Assembly (NCBI RefSeq): GCF_002251365.1
Contig: NZ_NPJH01000044.1
Span: 1-64,000, forward strand
Direction of reading: 5' to 3'
Source: Prevotella sp. P3-122
Lineage (GTDB): Bacteria > Bacteroidota > Bacteroidia > Bacteroidales > Bacteroidaceae
Length of the DNA: 64,000 bases
Shown here in pieces: positions 31,278-40,182 of the stretch. Numbering within the stretch: the stretch's first letter is position 1; every line of letters begins with the position of its first letter. The translations under genes were made by a program, and so were the position numbers. The notes beneath the pieces are model-generated. The model was not told the origin of the DNA and searched no databases. It saw only the letters and a program-made list of their open reading frames with translations.

Positions 31278-31961
31278 TCACTTCACCACCGTGGCCTTGA
31301 TAATATGCACATCGTCGATGGGGCGGTCGTAATCGTCGGTGCGCACATAGTTTATATCTCGCACCACCTTCATTCCCTCGACAACCTCTCCAAAGACGGT
31401 ATACTGTCCGTCGAGATGTGGGGTACCTCCATACTTACGGTAGTAGTCACGAATATCCTCCGTCATTTTCACCTTACCCTGCGTAGCCTCATCGATGCGT
31501 TCCTGCATGCGGTTTAGCGACAACTCGCTGAACGTAGTGCCATAGACAATGTAGAAGTGCGACGATGATGATGCCCTCTCGGGATTATCAGAGTCCGGTT
31601 CGCGTGCGGCAGCCAAGGCTCCCCTTTTGTGGAAGAATTTCGGATATATGATTTCCGCAGGAATGGTGTAATCCGGCTGATGCTCTCCCACAGAGTCTCC
31701 CGGCTTGGCATGCCTTGTTGTAGAGTCTCCGGCCTGTATCATGAAGTCGGCAATGACACGATGGAACAGTATTCCATCATAAAATCCCTCGTTGACAAGT
31801 TTCAGGAAGTTATCCCTGTGCAGTGGTGTCTCATTGAACAGCACCACCCTGATGTTTCCCTTGTCGGTCTCAAAGAGCACCTCGTGCCTGATGGTATCCT
31901 GCTGGGCGAGTCCTGCGGCAGACATCATCATGGCAAGGAATGCGAACAACAATTTTCTCAT
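31278..31961 (-). CDS. Periplasmic peptidyl-prolyl cis-trans isomerase (cyclophilin type)
   Basis: From the ATG at 31961 (MRKLLFAFLAMMMSAAGLAQ signal peptide) the product is 227 residues; an upstream in-frame ATG at 31997 would break the signal peptide. The cyclophilin fold is clear: FETDKGNIRVVLFNETPLHR, FLKLVNEGFYDGILFHRVIA, DFMIQAGD, then SSSSHFYIVYG and a C-terminal YTVFGEVVEGMKVVRDI. The catalytic Arg of FHRV and FMIQAGD residues are present. A Bacteroidetes-typical insertion (KPGDSVGEHQPDYTIPAEII) follows the active site. It catalyses proline isomerisation of exported proteins. Single gene unit with a possible hairpin downstream. Confidence 0.92.
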   Translation of the reverse strand: MRKLLFAFLAMMMSAAGLAQQDTIRHEVLFETDKGNIRVVLFNETPLHRDNFLKLVNEGFYDGILFHRVIADFMIQAGDSTTRHAKPGDSVGEHQPDYTIPAEIIYPKFFHKRGALAAAREPDSDNPERASSSSHFYIVYGTTFSELSLNRMQERIDEATQGKVKMTEDIRDYYRKYGGTPHLDGQYTVFGEVVEGMKVVRDINYVRTDDYDRPIDDVHIIKATVVK

Positions 31962-32019
31962 TTGTGTTTGTTTATATATATAATTTAAGTTTCGCATGTA
32001 CTCAACTTAAGGAAGTTAA

Positions 32020-32170
32020 AAGGAGTTATAGGAAGTTATCGCTCCCTTTGGTCGCTTAGGAAGTTAAAAGGAGCCAAATGTTTCACCCCTGAAAGGGTAT
32101 TGGCTTATCATAACTCCCCATCATAACTCCCCATCATAACTCCCCATCATAACTCCCCATCATAACTTCT
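32020..32170. repeat. Intergenic low-complexity repeats: 13-bp units and GGAAGTTA units
   Basis: CATAACTCCCCAT is repeated four times head to tail at 32109-32160 with a partial fifth copy. Before it, AGGAAGTTA-AAAGGAG motifs recur (about 32013-32070). Similar GGAG/CTCC-phased repeats occur in other gaps of the window, host and phage alike. No gene is seen in 31962-32225. Confidence 0.85.
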
Positions 32171-32225
32171 TTCTTGCCTTCCTTTACTTGCGAAAGTTGA
32201 GTATATGTTGACAAGTTAAACGACA

Positions 32226-33368
32226 TCAATAGCTTTCGCCTTTCGTAATCTCCTCATGGTCAATCTTCCGTCTGTCAATGGCTCTCCATGCGTAAACGAT
32301 GTAGGCAAGGACAAACGGTATGAGCAGCGACACTATAGCCATTGTCCGCAGCGTGAACTCGCTGCTACAACTGTTGGCTATGGTGAGCGAGCTTTGCAGG
32401 TCGGCTGTAGAGGGATAGTAGGCAGTATTGTTCCATCCCACACACAGGAGCAGCGACAAGACAACCAGCACCACACCAATTCCCGAAGGCCATATACCTT
32501 GTATATATGTCTTGCTCACTATGGTGCGCACGATACCATAGAGAGTGAGCACTACGCCCACGAGCAGCATCACGAGCAAGTACCACATGTCGACAAAGTT
32601 GTGCCAATACTTGTTTGGCTCCATGAAAATTTCTCCTGTCTCGGGATTGTATGCAAAGCCATCCTTGAGAAGCGTGCGGATGAGGAATGCCACAAGAAGC
32701 AGGACGAACGGAGCCGCACAACCAACAAGGCGTACAGAACCACGACTGCGGATATTCTCGTCGTTGACATTGTTCATCACATACAGTATGCCCAGTACCT
32801 GCGCAAGGAACATCACAGCAAGGCCAAGCACGAGGTTCCAAGGGTCGAGCAAGGCATCGAGTCCGCACGAGGCATTTGCCCAATGGCTGATGACGGGCTG
32901 TGAGAATACCGTTAGGTTCATCTTGTCGACAATGAAATTGGAGCCATTGAAGAACGTTGCTACGGCTCCGCCAAGGAGCAGCGGTGCCACAAGGCCGTTG
33001 ATGACGAGCATTGCCTGAAAGGTCTTAGGACCGAGAAAGTTGCCCATCTTGTTCTGGAACTCATAGCTTACGGCCTGCAGCACGAACGTGAAGAGGATAA
33101 TCATCCAGAGCCAGTAGGCACCTCCGAAACTGGTACTATAGAACAGAGGGAATGAGGCGAAGAAAGCTCCGCCGAAAGTAACGAGTGTGGTGAATGTCAG
33201 CTCCCACTTGCGGCCAGTGCTGTTTACGAGCAGCCTCCGCTCGGCATCGTTCCTTCCAAGACTGAATAGCATGGCGTTGGCACCCTGTACGAACATCAGG
33301 AACACCAGCAAGGCTCCGAGCAGAGAGACGAGGAACCACCAGTAGTTTTGCAAGAATGAATATGTCAT
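32226..33368 (-). CDS. cydB: Cytochrome bd ubiquinol oxidase subunit II
   Basis: The 380-residue product is the second membrane subunit of cytochrome bd oxidase, which reduces oxygen to water with electrons from quinol and helps the anaerobe cope with low oxygen. It has about nine membrane helices. The N-terminus LQNYWWFLVSLLGALLVFLM and GANAMLFSLG match Bacteroidetes CydB. NSTGRKWELTFTTLVTFGG and FGGAYWLWMIILFTFVLQAV are typical of helices II and III. It follows cydA by 42 bp on the same strand and is the last gene of the DUF4492-cydA-cydB operon. No cydX-like gene was seen; DUF4492 may take its place. Length and helix pattern are complete. Confidence 0.95.
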   Translation of the reverse strand: MTYSFLQNYWWFLVSLLGALLVFLMFVQGANAMLFSLGRNDAERRLLVNSTGRKWELTFTTLVTFGGAFFASFPLFYSTSFGGAYWLWMIILFTFVLQAVSYEFQNKMGNFLGPKTFQAMLVINGLVAPLLLGGAVATFFNGSNFIVDKMNLTVFSQPVISHWANASCGLDALLDPWNLVLGLAVMFLAQVLGILYVMNNVNDENIRSRGSVRLVGCAAPFVLLLVAFLIRTLLKDGFAYNPETGEIFMEPNKYWHNFVDMWYLLVMLLVGVVLTLYGIVRTIVSKTYIQGIWPSGIGVVLVVLSLLLCVGWNNTAYYPSTADLQSSLTIANSCSSEFTLRTMAIVSLLIPFVLAYIVYAWRAIDRRKIDHEEITKGESY

Positions 33369-33410
33369 ATCGTTGGATATTTAAAGATTGGTTCAACAAT
33401 TATTGTCTTA

Positions 33411-34982
33411 TTAGGCGTTTTGCTCCTCGCTCCACATGCCTTTCCTTATCTGCTTGAGCATGATAGAAATCTCTACGGCGAGCATGGTAGTGAACAATGC
33501 GAGGAAGAGGAAGAAGGTAAGCATCACGCTTCCGGAGCTGATGTCAGAGACAGCAGCCCATGTGGGCAGCATATCCTGAATGGTCCATGGCTGTCTTCCC
33601 ATCTCGGCCACTATCCATCCGCTCTCACTGGCGATGTATGCGAGTGGCACGAGGGCTATGGCCAGCAGATGGAACCACTTGTACTTCGTAATGTCACACC
33701 TGCACACAAGATGCAAGGCCAGCAGGAAGAACAGGATGAACAGGCATCCCAGTCCCACCATAACACGGAACGACCAGAAGCACAGAGGCACAGAGGGTAC
33801 CACCTGGCTTGCTGACTTTACATATCCGTAGCCGAAGTAGGGCATGTTCTCCCTGAGGGTCTTCAGATGTTTCTGAGCCGCCTCCTCAGAATTGGCCTTC
33901 TTGGCATTGCGGTATGACATCAGGGCATAGACAGCCATGCGTCCGCGCTTCATTTTCTCCTCCACCGACAGTTCCTTGGTGCCGTCGGGACGAGTATATC
34001 CGTTTATCAAGTCCTGTATTCCCGGTACATATCCGTGGATATCCCTTGTTGCGAGCATAGACAGTCCATAAGGAATGCCAAGCCGGAATGGCGGTTCCTG
34101 CTCGTTCATATAGTCGGGCTGTGAGAATGGCGACACCCATGCCACAGCAGTAAGCGACTGGTCGGTACCTCCCTTGTACAAAGCCTCCATGGCAGCGAGC
34201 TTCATTGGCTGCACCTGTGACACCTTATAGGCTGAGTTGTCACCGGTGAAGGCAGCGAGCAACGAGGCAACAAGACCTACTGACGCTCCAATCTTGATAC
34301 TCTCAACAGCCAGCTTGCGCTCGCGTCCCTTGTATAGATACCAGCAGCTGACGGCCACCGTGAACACCGCTCCCACAATCCATGCCGAGGTAACGGTATG
34401 GCAGAACTTGTCGATGGCGAATGGCGATAGAGCCACCTCGGCAAACGACACCATCTCATTGCGCATGGTATCGGGATTGAACTCACATCCCACAGGATAT
34501 TGCATCCATGCGTTGGCAACCAAAATCCACCATGCGGAAATGGTAGCACCCAGTCCCGTGAGCCATGTCGATGCAAGATGGAAGCCGGCCGAGACCTTGC
34601 TCCACCCGAAGAACATCACGGCCACAAAGGTAGACTCCATGAAGAAGGCTACGATACCCTCGATGGCGAGCGGTGCGCCGAAGATGTCGCCCACGAACCA
34701 CGAGTAGTTGCTCCAGTTGGTACCGAACTCGAACTCAAGGATGATACCCGTTGCCACACCCATGGCAAAGTTTATTCCGAAGAGTCGCTGCCAGAAACGC
34801 GCAGCATCCTTCCAGAACAGCTTGCGCGTACGGTAGTAGCATGTCTCTACAATGCCCATGATGAGGGCCAGTCCCAAAGTCAGCGGCACGAAAAGCCAGT
34901 GATAGATGGCTGTGAGAGCGAACTGCGCCCTCGACCAGTCAATCGTGCCGGTGCTGATGTCTAACAATAGGTTTGAAGTCAT
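33411..34982 (-). CDS. cydA: Cytochrome bd ubiquinol oxidase subunit I
   Basis: The 523-residue product binds hemes b558, b595 and d and oxidises quinol. Visible signatures: His28 in FALTAIYHWLFVPLTLG (heme ligand), GTNWSNYSWFVGDIFGAPLA followed by FFMESTF with the conserved Glu, His in DKFCHTVTSAW (about 195), and GWIVAEMGRQPWTIQ with the Trp-Glu-Gly-Arg-Gln-Pro-type motif. The Q-loop between helices VI and VII is of the longer Bacteroidetes kind (about 260-380). It sits between the DUF4492 gene and cydB. No anomalies. Confidence 0.96.
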   Translation of the reverse strand: MTSNLLLDISTGTIDWSRAQFALTAIYHWLFVPLTLGLALIMGIVETCYYRTRKLFWKDAARFWQRLFGINFAMGVATGIILEFEFGTNWSNYSWFVGDIFGAPLAIEGIVAFFMESTFVAVMFFGWSKVSAGFHLASTWLTGLGATISAWWILVANAWMQYPVGCEFNPDTMRNEMVSFAEVALSPFAIDKFCHTVTSAWIVGAVFTVAVSCWYLYKGRERKLAVESIKIGASVGLVASLLAAFTGDNSAYKVSQVQPMKLAAMEALYKGGTDQSLTAVAWVSPFSQPDYMNEQEPPFRLGIPYGLSMLATRDIHGYVPGIQDLINGYTRPDGTKELSVEEKMKRGRMAVYALMSYRNAKKANSEEAAQKHLKTLRENMPYFGYGYVKSASQVVPSVPLCFWSFRVMVGLGCLFILFFLLALHLVCRCDITKYKWFHLLAIALVPLAYIASESGWIVAEMGRQPWTIQDMLPTWAAVSDISSGSVMLTFFLFLALFTTMLAVEISIMLKQIRKGMWSEEQNA

Positions 34983-35033
34983 GTTGTTATTATTTTAAGA
35001 TGTTACGTTCAGTCTTTCCACCTCAGCTCCTGT

Positions 35034-35258
35034 TCATTCGGCAGTCCTCTCCTCAAGCTCCGCCGACACGAAGTCGGCCTCCTGTCCCTTGCTGGCGTTC
35101 TGGCCGATAAAGTCTTGAAAGAAGAACAGCTTGAGCACAGCAAAGATAATGATCACCTTGACAATTATCACTGCCCAAAGCGTCCTGCCAACAGTCATGT
35201 TTCTAAATCCGTCAATATAGAAACGGGCCACACGACATAAAAAGTTTGACTGCGTCAT
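35034..35258 (-). CDS. DUF4492 small membrane protein of the cytochrome bd operon
   Basis: This 74-residue protein has an N-terminal amphipathic segment (FLCRVARFYIDGFRNMTVGR), one membrane helix (LWAVIIVKVIIIFAVLKLFFF) and an acidic tail. It matches the DUF4492 family, which is almost always encoded just before cydA in Bacteroidetes. Co-occurrence suggests an accessory subunit or assembly factor of the bd oxidase, comparable in role to CydX; this is not proven. It is first in the operon (51 bp before cydA). The upstream AT-rich gap (35259-35400) contains no perfect promoter on this strand. Confidence 0.85.
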   Translation of the reverse strand: MTQSNFLCRVARFYIDGFRNMTVGRTLWAVIIVKVIIIFAVLKLFFFQDFIGQNASKGQEADFVSAELEERTAE

Positions 35259-35392
35259 GCTGCGTATCTTTATACTTATAAGGTGAGTTTCTTAAACAGG
35301 GTGTAAATATACAAAATATAATTTAATTTTGTTCGATTTTTCCTCAAAAATGCAAAATTTTAATATATTAAAGACTTGATAGGAGAAAAATC

Positions 35393-35423
35393 TTTGTCAT
35401 TTAAGATAAAAAGTATAATTTTG
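35393..35423 (+). promoter_or_regulatory. Consensus Bacteroidetes promoter for the coiled-coil gene
   Basis: TTTG (35393-35396), exactly 19 bp, TAATTTTG (35416-35423) matches the consensus at both elements; the start codon lies 38 bp downstream. Confidence 0.75.
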
Positions 35424-35461
35424 CAACGTTATTATTGAACCATTAGAACCAAAGAATATTT

Positions 35462-36334
35462 ATGAATAAGAAAGTATTGATACCAATCATCATCGTGGGC
35501 CTGCTGCTCGTAGCAGGCATCGCCTACCTTGCCGTAAGCCTCAACAAGCAGAAAGAGGAAAACAGAGCCATGCAGGAACTGGCCGAGATGGACAAGAAGG
35601 AAATGGAGAACGAGTACCAGCAGTTCGCCAGACAATATAGCGAGATGAAGACCCAGATAAACAACGACTCCATCGTAGCACAGCTAACGGCCGAGCAGGA
35701 GAGGACACAACAGCTGCTTGAGGAGCTTCGCCGCACCAAGAGCAACGACGCAAGGGAAATCTCGAGGCTGAAGAAAGAGTTGGCCACCGTGAGGGCCGTG
35801 CTACGCAGTTACGTGCTGGAGATAGACTCGCTGAACCGCCTTAACCAGAACCTCAAGGACGAGAACAACCGCATGAGAGGACAATACGAGGAGGCAACGA
35901 GGCAGATAGAGGGTCTGAACACCGAGAAGGCATCACTCTCCGAGAAAGTTGCCATAGCAGCACAGCTCGATGCCATAGGCATCAACCTCACTCTAAAGGA
36001 CAAGAAGTCGAAGACCACCGAGAAGCTGAAGAAAGCCAAGGCTCTGCAAGTAAGCTTCTCCATAGCCAAAAACGTTACCGCACCAAGTGGCATGAAGACA
36101 GTCTATGTGCGCATCACATCGCCTACGGGAGCTGTTCTCGGTGGCGGCGGAACATTCAGCTACGAGAACCGTAACCTTGAGTGCTCTATGAAGAAAACTA
36201 TTGAGTACACGGGCAACGAGACTCCAATGACACTCTACTGGAACATAACGCAGTCCATGGTCGAAGGCACATATAAGGTAAGTATCTTCGCTGACGGCAA
36301 TATGATTGGAAGTAAGAACTTCAGCCTTAAATAG
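35462..36334 (+). CDS. Inner-membrane-anchored coiled-coil protein of unknown function
   Basis: The 290-residue product has an N-terminal membrane helix (KVLIPIIIVGLLLVAGIAYLA cut to residues 4-24), a long coiled coil (about 28-165, EENRAMQELAEMDKKEMENE to QIEGLNTEKASLSEKV) and a C-terminal beta domain (about 190-290: LQVSFSIAKNVTAPSGMKTV, GGGGTFSYENRNLECSMKKT). This architecture is common and well conserved in Bacteroidetes but unnamed. The C-terminal domain probably lies in the periplasm and may bind a partner. It has its own strong promoter and is followed after 48 bp by the TolC-family gene, so it may also feed the efflux operon. Function not known. Confidence 0.75.
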   Translation: MNKKVLIPIIIVGLLLVAGIAYLAVSLNKQKEENRAMQELAEMDKKEMENEYQQFARQYSEMKTQINNDSIVAQLTAEQERTQQLLEELRRTKSNDAREISRLKKELATVRAVLRSYVLEIDSLNRLNQNLKDENNRMRGQYEEATRQIEGLNTEKASLSEKVAIAAQLDAIGINLTLKDKKSKTTEKLKKAKALQVSFSIAKNVTAPSGMKTVYVRITSPTGAVLGGGGTFSYENRNLECSMKKTIEYTGNETPMTLYWNITQSMVEGTYKVSIFADGNMIGSKNFSLK

Positions 36335-36382
36335 GCGGAGCCCCTCCAGGTAACAGTCAACATTTATCTATGATTTTTATAT

Positions 36383-37948
36383 ATGAGAATTGAGCAAAAC
36401 AGCAACCACGAAACGCATGCCGGAAAATATCCCTTGGCTGCAGGCAGCCGGTTTCTCATCGTCCTGCTCTGTCTAATGTGCGGCGGCGCAGGAGCGCTGG
36501 CGCAAAGGGTTCTTACCCTTGACAGTTGCCGTTCGCTCGCCTTGAGAAACAACAAGCAGCTGAACATATCGAAACTCAGCAGGCAGATGGCCTCGCAGAC
36601 GAGAAAGGCAGCCAGGACAAAATACCTTCCCAAGGTTGCGGCTACTGGCACATACCAGTTTACTTCGCGCGAGATATCCATACTGAACAATGCCGACAAG
36701 ACCGCCCTCAGCAACATGGGTACCAGCGTCGGCACGCAGTTTGGCAGTAGCGCTAAGGCCATCATCGGCGAGCTTACGCAAAACGGAGTTATCACCCCCA
36801 GCCAGGCACAGGTATTCGGGGATATTCTTGGCAAAGCCGGCACATCCATGACTGACGGCCTGAACAAGGTTGGACAGCACATCCGCGATGCCTTCGACAC
36901 AGATACCCGACATGTCATGGCTGCCGACATACTTATAACACAGCCCATCTATACCGGAGGAGCCATCACAGCAGCCAACAACATTGCCAGACTCAGCGAG
37001 GAGCTTGCAGCCAACAACATAGACTCGCACAGGCAGCAGACCATCTACGACACCGACCAGGCATACTGGACTGTAGTATCGCTAAGACAAAAGCAGAAAC
37101 TTGCCGAGAGCTATCTTGCATTAGTAAGCAAGCTGCACGCCAACGTGGAGAAGATGATTGCACAGGGTGTAGCCACTAGGGCCGAAGGCCTGCGAGTGGC
37201 AGTAAAGGTCAACGAGGCCGAGATGGCAAAGACAAAGGTTGATGACGGCCTGACCCTTGCCCGTATGCTGCTCTGCCAGCTCTGCGGACTTGACATCAGC
37301 AAGGGCATAAGCCTTGCCGACGAGGATGCCGAAGTACTACCATATCCACCTGCCGTGGTCTCTGCCGACATGCAAATAGCCATGGACAACCGTCCCGAAC
37401 TGCGAATGCTTCAGAATGCCATTGACATCAGCAAGGAAAACACGAAGTTGATTAGAGCTGCCTATCTCCCCAAGGTGGTGGCAATGGGCGGATATATGAT
37501 ATCCAATCCCTGCCTGTTCAATGGTTTTGAGCGTCGCTTCTCCGGTATGTTCCATGCCGGAGTGATGGTGCAGGTTCCTGTATGGTCATGGTTTGAGGGA
37601 CGCTACAAGATGAATGCCACCAAGGCTGCAAGCAGCATAGCACAGATGGAGCTGGAGGACACCGAGGAAAAAATAGAGCTACAGGTAAACCAAAACATAT
37701 TCAAGACTACGGAGGCCGACAAAAGGCTGGTCATGGCGACCAAGAACACTGAGAGCGCAGAGGAGAACCTTCGATGCGCCAACATCGGCTTCAAGGAAGG
37801 TGTAATGAGCACTACCGATGTCATGGCGGCACAGACGGCATGGCTCGAGGCCCGCTCAAGGAAAATCGACGCAGAGATAGACGTCCGTCTCTCTCGCACA
37901 AACTTACAGAAGTCGCTCGGCACACTATGCTGCGAGCTGAACTATTAG
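36383..37948 (+). CDS. TolC-family outer-membrane efflux protein
   Basis: The 521-residue product has a hydrophobic export signal (residues about 23-40, FLIVLLCLMCGGAGALAQ) and two helical repeats of TolC type (LTLDSCRSLALRNNKQLNIS near 47; YDTDQAYWTVVSLRQKQKLA near 220; and a second half from about 340 with YLPKVVAMGGYMISNP). An insertion (about 115-170) with Gly/Thr-rich sequence is larger than in E. coli TolC. It forms the outer-membrane channel for the exporter encoded downstream (HlyD-type adaptor 37989, permeases 38981 and 40183). Gap to the adaptor gene is 40 bp; the four genes are very likely one operon. Confidence 0.9.
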   Translation: MRIEQNSNHETHAGKYPLAAGSRFLIVLLCLMCGGAGALAQRVLTLDSCRSLALRNNKQLNISKLSRQMASQTRKAARTKYLPKVAATGTYQFTSREISILNNADKTALSNMGTSVGTQFGSSAKAIIGELTQNGVITPSQAQVFGDILGKAGTSMTDGLNKVGQHIRDAFDTDTRHVMAADILITQPIYTGGAITAANNIARLSEELAANNIDSHRQQTIYDTDQAYWTVVSLRQKQKLAESYLALVSKLHANVEKMIAQGVATRAEGLRVAVKVNEAEMAKTKVDDGLTLARMLLCQLCGLDISKGISLADEDAEVLPYPPAVVSADMQIAMDNRPELRMLQNAIDISKENTKLIRAAYLPKVVAMGGYMISNPCLFNGFERRFSGMFHAGVMVQVPVWSWFEGRYKMNATKAASSIAQMELEDTEEKIELQVNQNIFKTTEADKRLVMATKNTESAEENLRCANIGFKEGVMSTTDVMAAQTAWLEARSRKIDAEIDVRLSRTNLQKSLGTLCCELNY

Positions 37949-37988
37949 CCCACAACAAAAATCAGGTTATTTAAAACAACAACAAATC

Positions 37989-38975
37989 ATGTCAGAGAAA
38001 ACACAACATAACAACATACTGCTTGCCGTACTTGTTTTTACGGCGGTGGTTATTATCGTCGCCCTTATAGGCTTCCTTACGTTGGGCAAGGAGGACAATG
38101 TGATACAAGGCGAGATTGAGGTAAGCGAATATCGGGTATCGAGCAAGCTTCCGGGACGTATTCTTGAGATTAGAGTCGTAGAGGGCGATTATGTCCATGC
38201 TGGCGACACACTTGCCATACTTGAGGTTCCTGAGGCAGAGGCTCAGAAGCGTGCTGCCGAGGCTACGCAGGGAGCTGCGCAGGCTGTCAGCGACATGGCA
38301 GAGGCAGGAGCCCGCAAGGAACAGATACAGGCAGCATACCAGCTATGGCAGCAGGCATCGGCGGCCTGCGACATTGCAGAAAAGAGCTACACCCGCATAC
38401 AGAACCTCTTCAACGAGGGGGTGATGAGCGCACAGAAACGTGACGAGGCACTGGCTGCATACAAGGCTACCGAGGCCCAGATGCACGCTGCCAAGAGCCA
38501 GTACGACATGGCGAGGAACGGTGCGCGGCGTGAGGAGAAAAAGGCTGCGGCACAACAGGCACTTGCTGCCAGAAGTGCCGTAGACGTAGTCAGCTCGCTG
38601 CTCAGGGAAACCGTGCAGGTAGCCACAGCTGATGGCGAAGTTTCAGATATCTATCCCAAAGTGGGCGAGCTGGTAGGAACCGGAGCCCCCATCATGAGCA
38701 TATCTCTTATGAATGACATGTGGGGAACCTTCAATGTCAGGGAAGACCAGTTGGGCGGCCTGAAGGTTGGCGACATTCTAACAGCATACTCTCCTGCATT
38801 CAACAAGGAGATACGCATGAAAGTATTCCACATCAAGGACCAGGGAGCCTTTGCCGTATGGAAGGCCACCAAGGCAACAGGGCAATACGACCTGAAGACC
38901 TTCGAGGTTAAGGCAAGGCCACTCGAGCCATTCGAGGGACTGCGCCCCGGCATGTCGCTTATAATAAGAAAATAG
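37989..38975 (+). CDS. HlyD-family membrane fusion protein
   Basis: The 328-residue periplasmic adaptor joins the inner-membrane permeases to the TolC channel. It has one N-terminal membrane helix (AVLVFTAVVIIVALIGFLTL), a split biotinyl-lipoyl domain (KLPGRILEIRVVEGDYVHAG and VATADGEVSDIYPKVGELVG), a long helical hairpin between them (about 80-210) and a C-terminal barrel (WGTFNVREDQLGGLKVGDIL). This matches the YhiI/YbhG type that works with ABC-2 permeases. It lies 5 bp before the first permease gene. Confidence 0.92.
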   Translation: MSEKTQHNNILLAVLVFTAVVIIVALIGFLTLGKEDNVIQGEIEVSEYRVSSKLPGRILEIRVVEGDYVHAGDTLAILEVPEAEAQKRAAEATQGAAQAVSDMAEAGARKEQIQAAYQLWQQASAACDIAEKSYTRIQNLFNEGVMSAQKRDEALAAYKATEAQMHAAKSQYDMARNGARREEKKAAAQQALAARSAVDVVSSLLRETVQVATADGEVSDIYPKVGELVGTGAPIMSISLMNDMWGTFNVREDQLGGLKVGDILTAYSPAFNKEIRMKVFHIKDQGAFAVWKATKATGQYDLKTFEVKARPLEPFEGLRPGMSLIIRK

Positions 38976-38980
38976 CAGCT

Positions 38981-40144
38981 ATGCTAAGACGCATCCTGCA
39001 CATATCCCGGCGTGAGGTGGGGTTACTAATTGGTAACCCCATATACATGTTCTGCATGGTGCTGCTGCCAGGCTTCGTCGTAGTGTTCTTCACCACCATG
39101 ATGGGAGCTGGACAACCTAAGTCGATGCCTGTGGGCGTGGTAGATGCCGACAACACATCAACAACACGCACCCTGACGCGCAAGCTCGACTCCTTCCAGT
39201 CTACAGCCGTTACAGCCCATTATAATTCAGTGACTGAAGCCCGAAAGGCCATGCAGCGCAACGAAATCTACGCTTTTATTTATTTTCCGGCACATACTAT
39301 CGACGAGCTGTTGTCTTCCCGTCAGCCAAAAATATCCTTCTATTACAGCAATGCCTGCATAACGTCGGGCTCGCTGCTGTTCAAAGACCTTAAGACTATT
39401 GCTACGCTTGGCTCGGCGGCAGTAGGCTCGGCCACTCTGTCTGCCATGGGCAAGACCGACAGCGAGATAGCCACTTTCCTGCAGCCCATCATCATAGACT
39501 TACATCCCATCGGCAATCCCACCACCGACTATAATGTCTATCTGAGCACATCGTTGATTCCAGCCTGCCTGATGCTGTTCATATTCCTCATAACGGCATA
39601 CTCCATAGGCACAGAGCAGAAGTTCGGACGCTCGCGCGAGTGGCTTGCCATGGCGGGCGACAACATCGGCATAGCCTTAGCGGGTAAGTTGTTGCCGCAG
39701 TTTGCCGTATTCGCAACCGTCATGTGCTCATACCTTATATATATATATGGTAGCCTCGGCTTTCCCAACGCCGGCGGACCAGTGGTGACACTGATATTGG
39801 GCATTCTCGCCGTATTGGCAGCACAGGGGTTTGGCACATTCGCCTTTGGTGTAGCTCCATCCCTTCGCATGTCTATGAGCATCTGTAGCCTGTGGGCCGC
39901 CCTCAGCTTCTCCGTCATGGGAGCAACCTTCCCCATATCGGCCATGCCTCCTGCTGTGGAGGCCTTGACCTACCTGTTCCCTATGCGGCACTATTTCGCT
40001 ATATACCAGTCGTGTGTCTTCGGGGGCAGCAATCCTGCCGACGTTTGGCCAGACTTCATGTTCCTGTTACTGTTTGCCATTAGCCCCATCGTAATGCTGC
40101 ACCGCATCGGAAAAGCGACAAGGGAATGGGTATATATGCCATAA
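38981..40144 (+). CDS. ABC-2 type transporter permease (first of pair)
   Basis: The 387-residue product has an N-terminal helix (FCMVLLPGFVVVFFTTMM), a large periplasmic domain (about 50-180) and a C-terminal bundle of about five helices (ACLMLFIFLITAYSIGTEQK, LILGILAVLAAQGFGTFAFG, ALSFSVMGATFPISAMPPAV), the pattern of ABC-2 permeases such as YhhJ/YbhS/YbhR. PMRHYFAIYQ near the end is typical. It pairs with the next gene. No ATP-binding subunit is encoded in the cluster, so the energy-coupling component must come from elsewhere or be absent. Substrate unknown; drugs or lipids are usual for this group. Confidence 0.88.
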   Translation: MLRRILHISRREVGLLIGNPIYMFCMVLLPGFVVVFFTTMMGAGQPKSMPVGVVDADNTSTTRTLTRKLDSFQSTAVTAHYNSVTEARKAMQRNEIYAFIYFPAHTIDELLSSRQPKISFYYSNACITSGSLLFKDLKTIATLGSAAVGSATLSAMGKTDSEIATFLQPIIIDLHPIGNPTTDYNVYLSTSLIPACLMLFIFLITAYSIGTEQKFGRSREWLAMAGDNIGIALAGKLLPQFAVFATVMCSYLIYIYGSLGFPNAGGPVVTLILGILAVLAAQGFGTFAFGVAPSLRMSMSICSLWAALSFSVMGATFPISAMPPAVEALTYLFPMRHYFAIYQSCVFGGSNPADVWPDFMFLLLFAISPIVMLHRIGKATREWVYMP

Positions 40145-40182
40145 ACCAATGGGCGAACTACCAATCAAAAAGATTTCATATT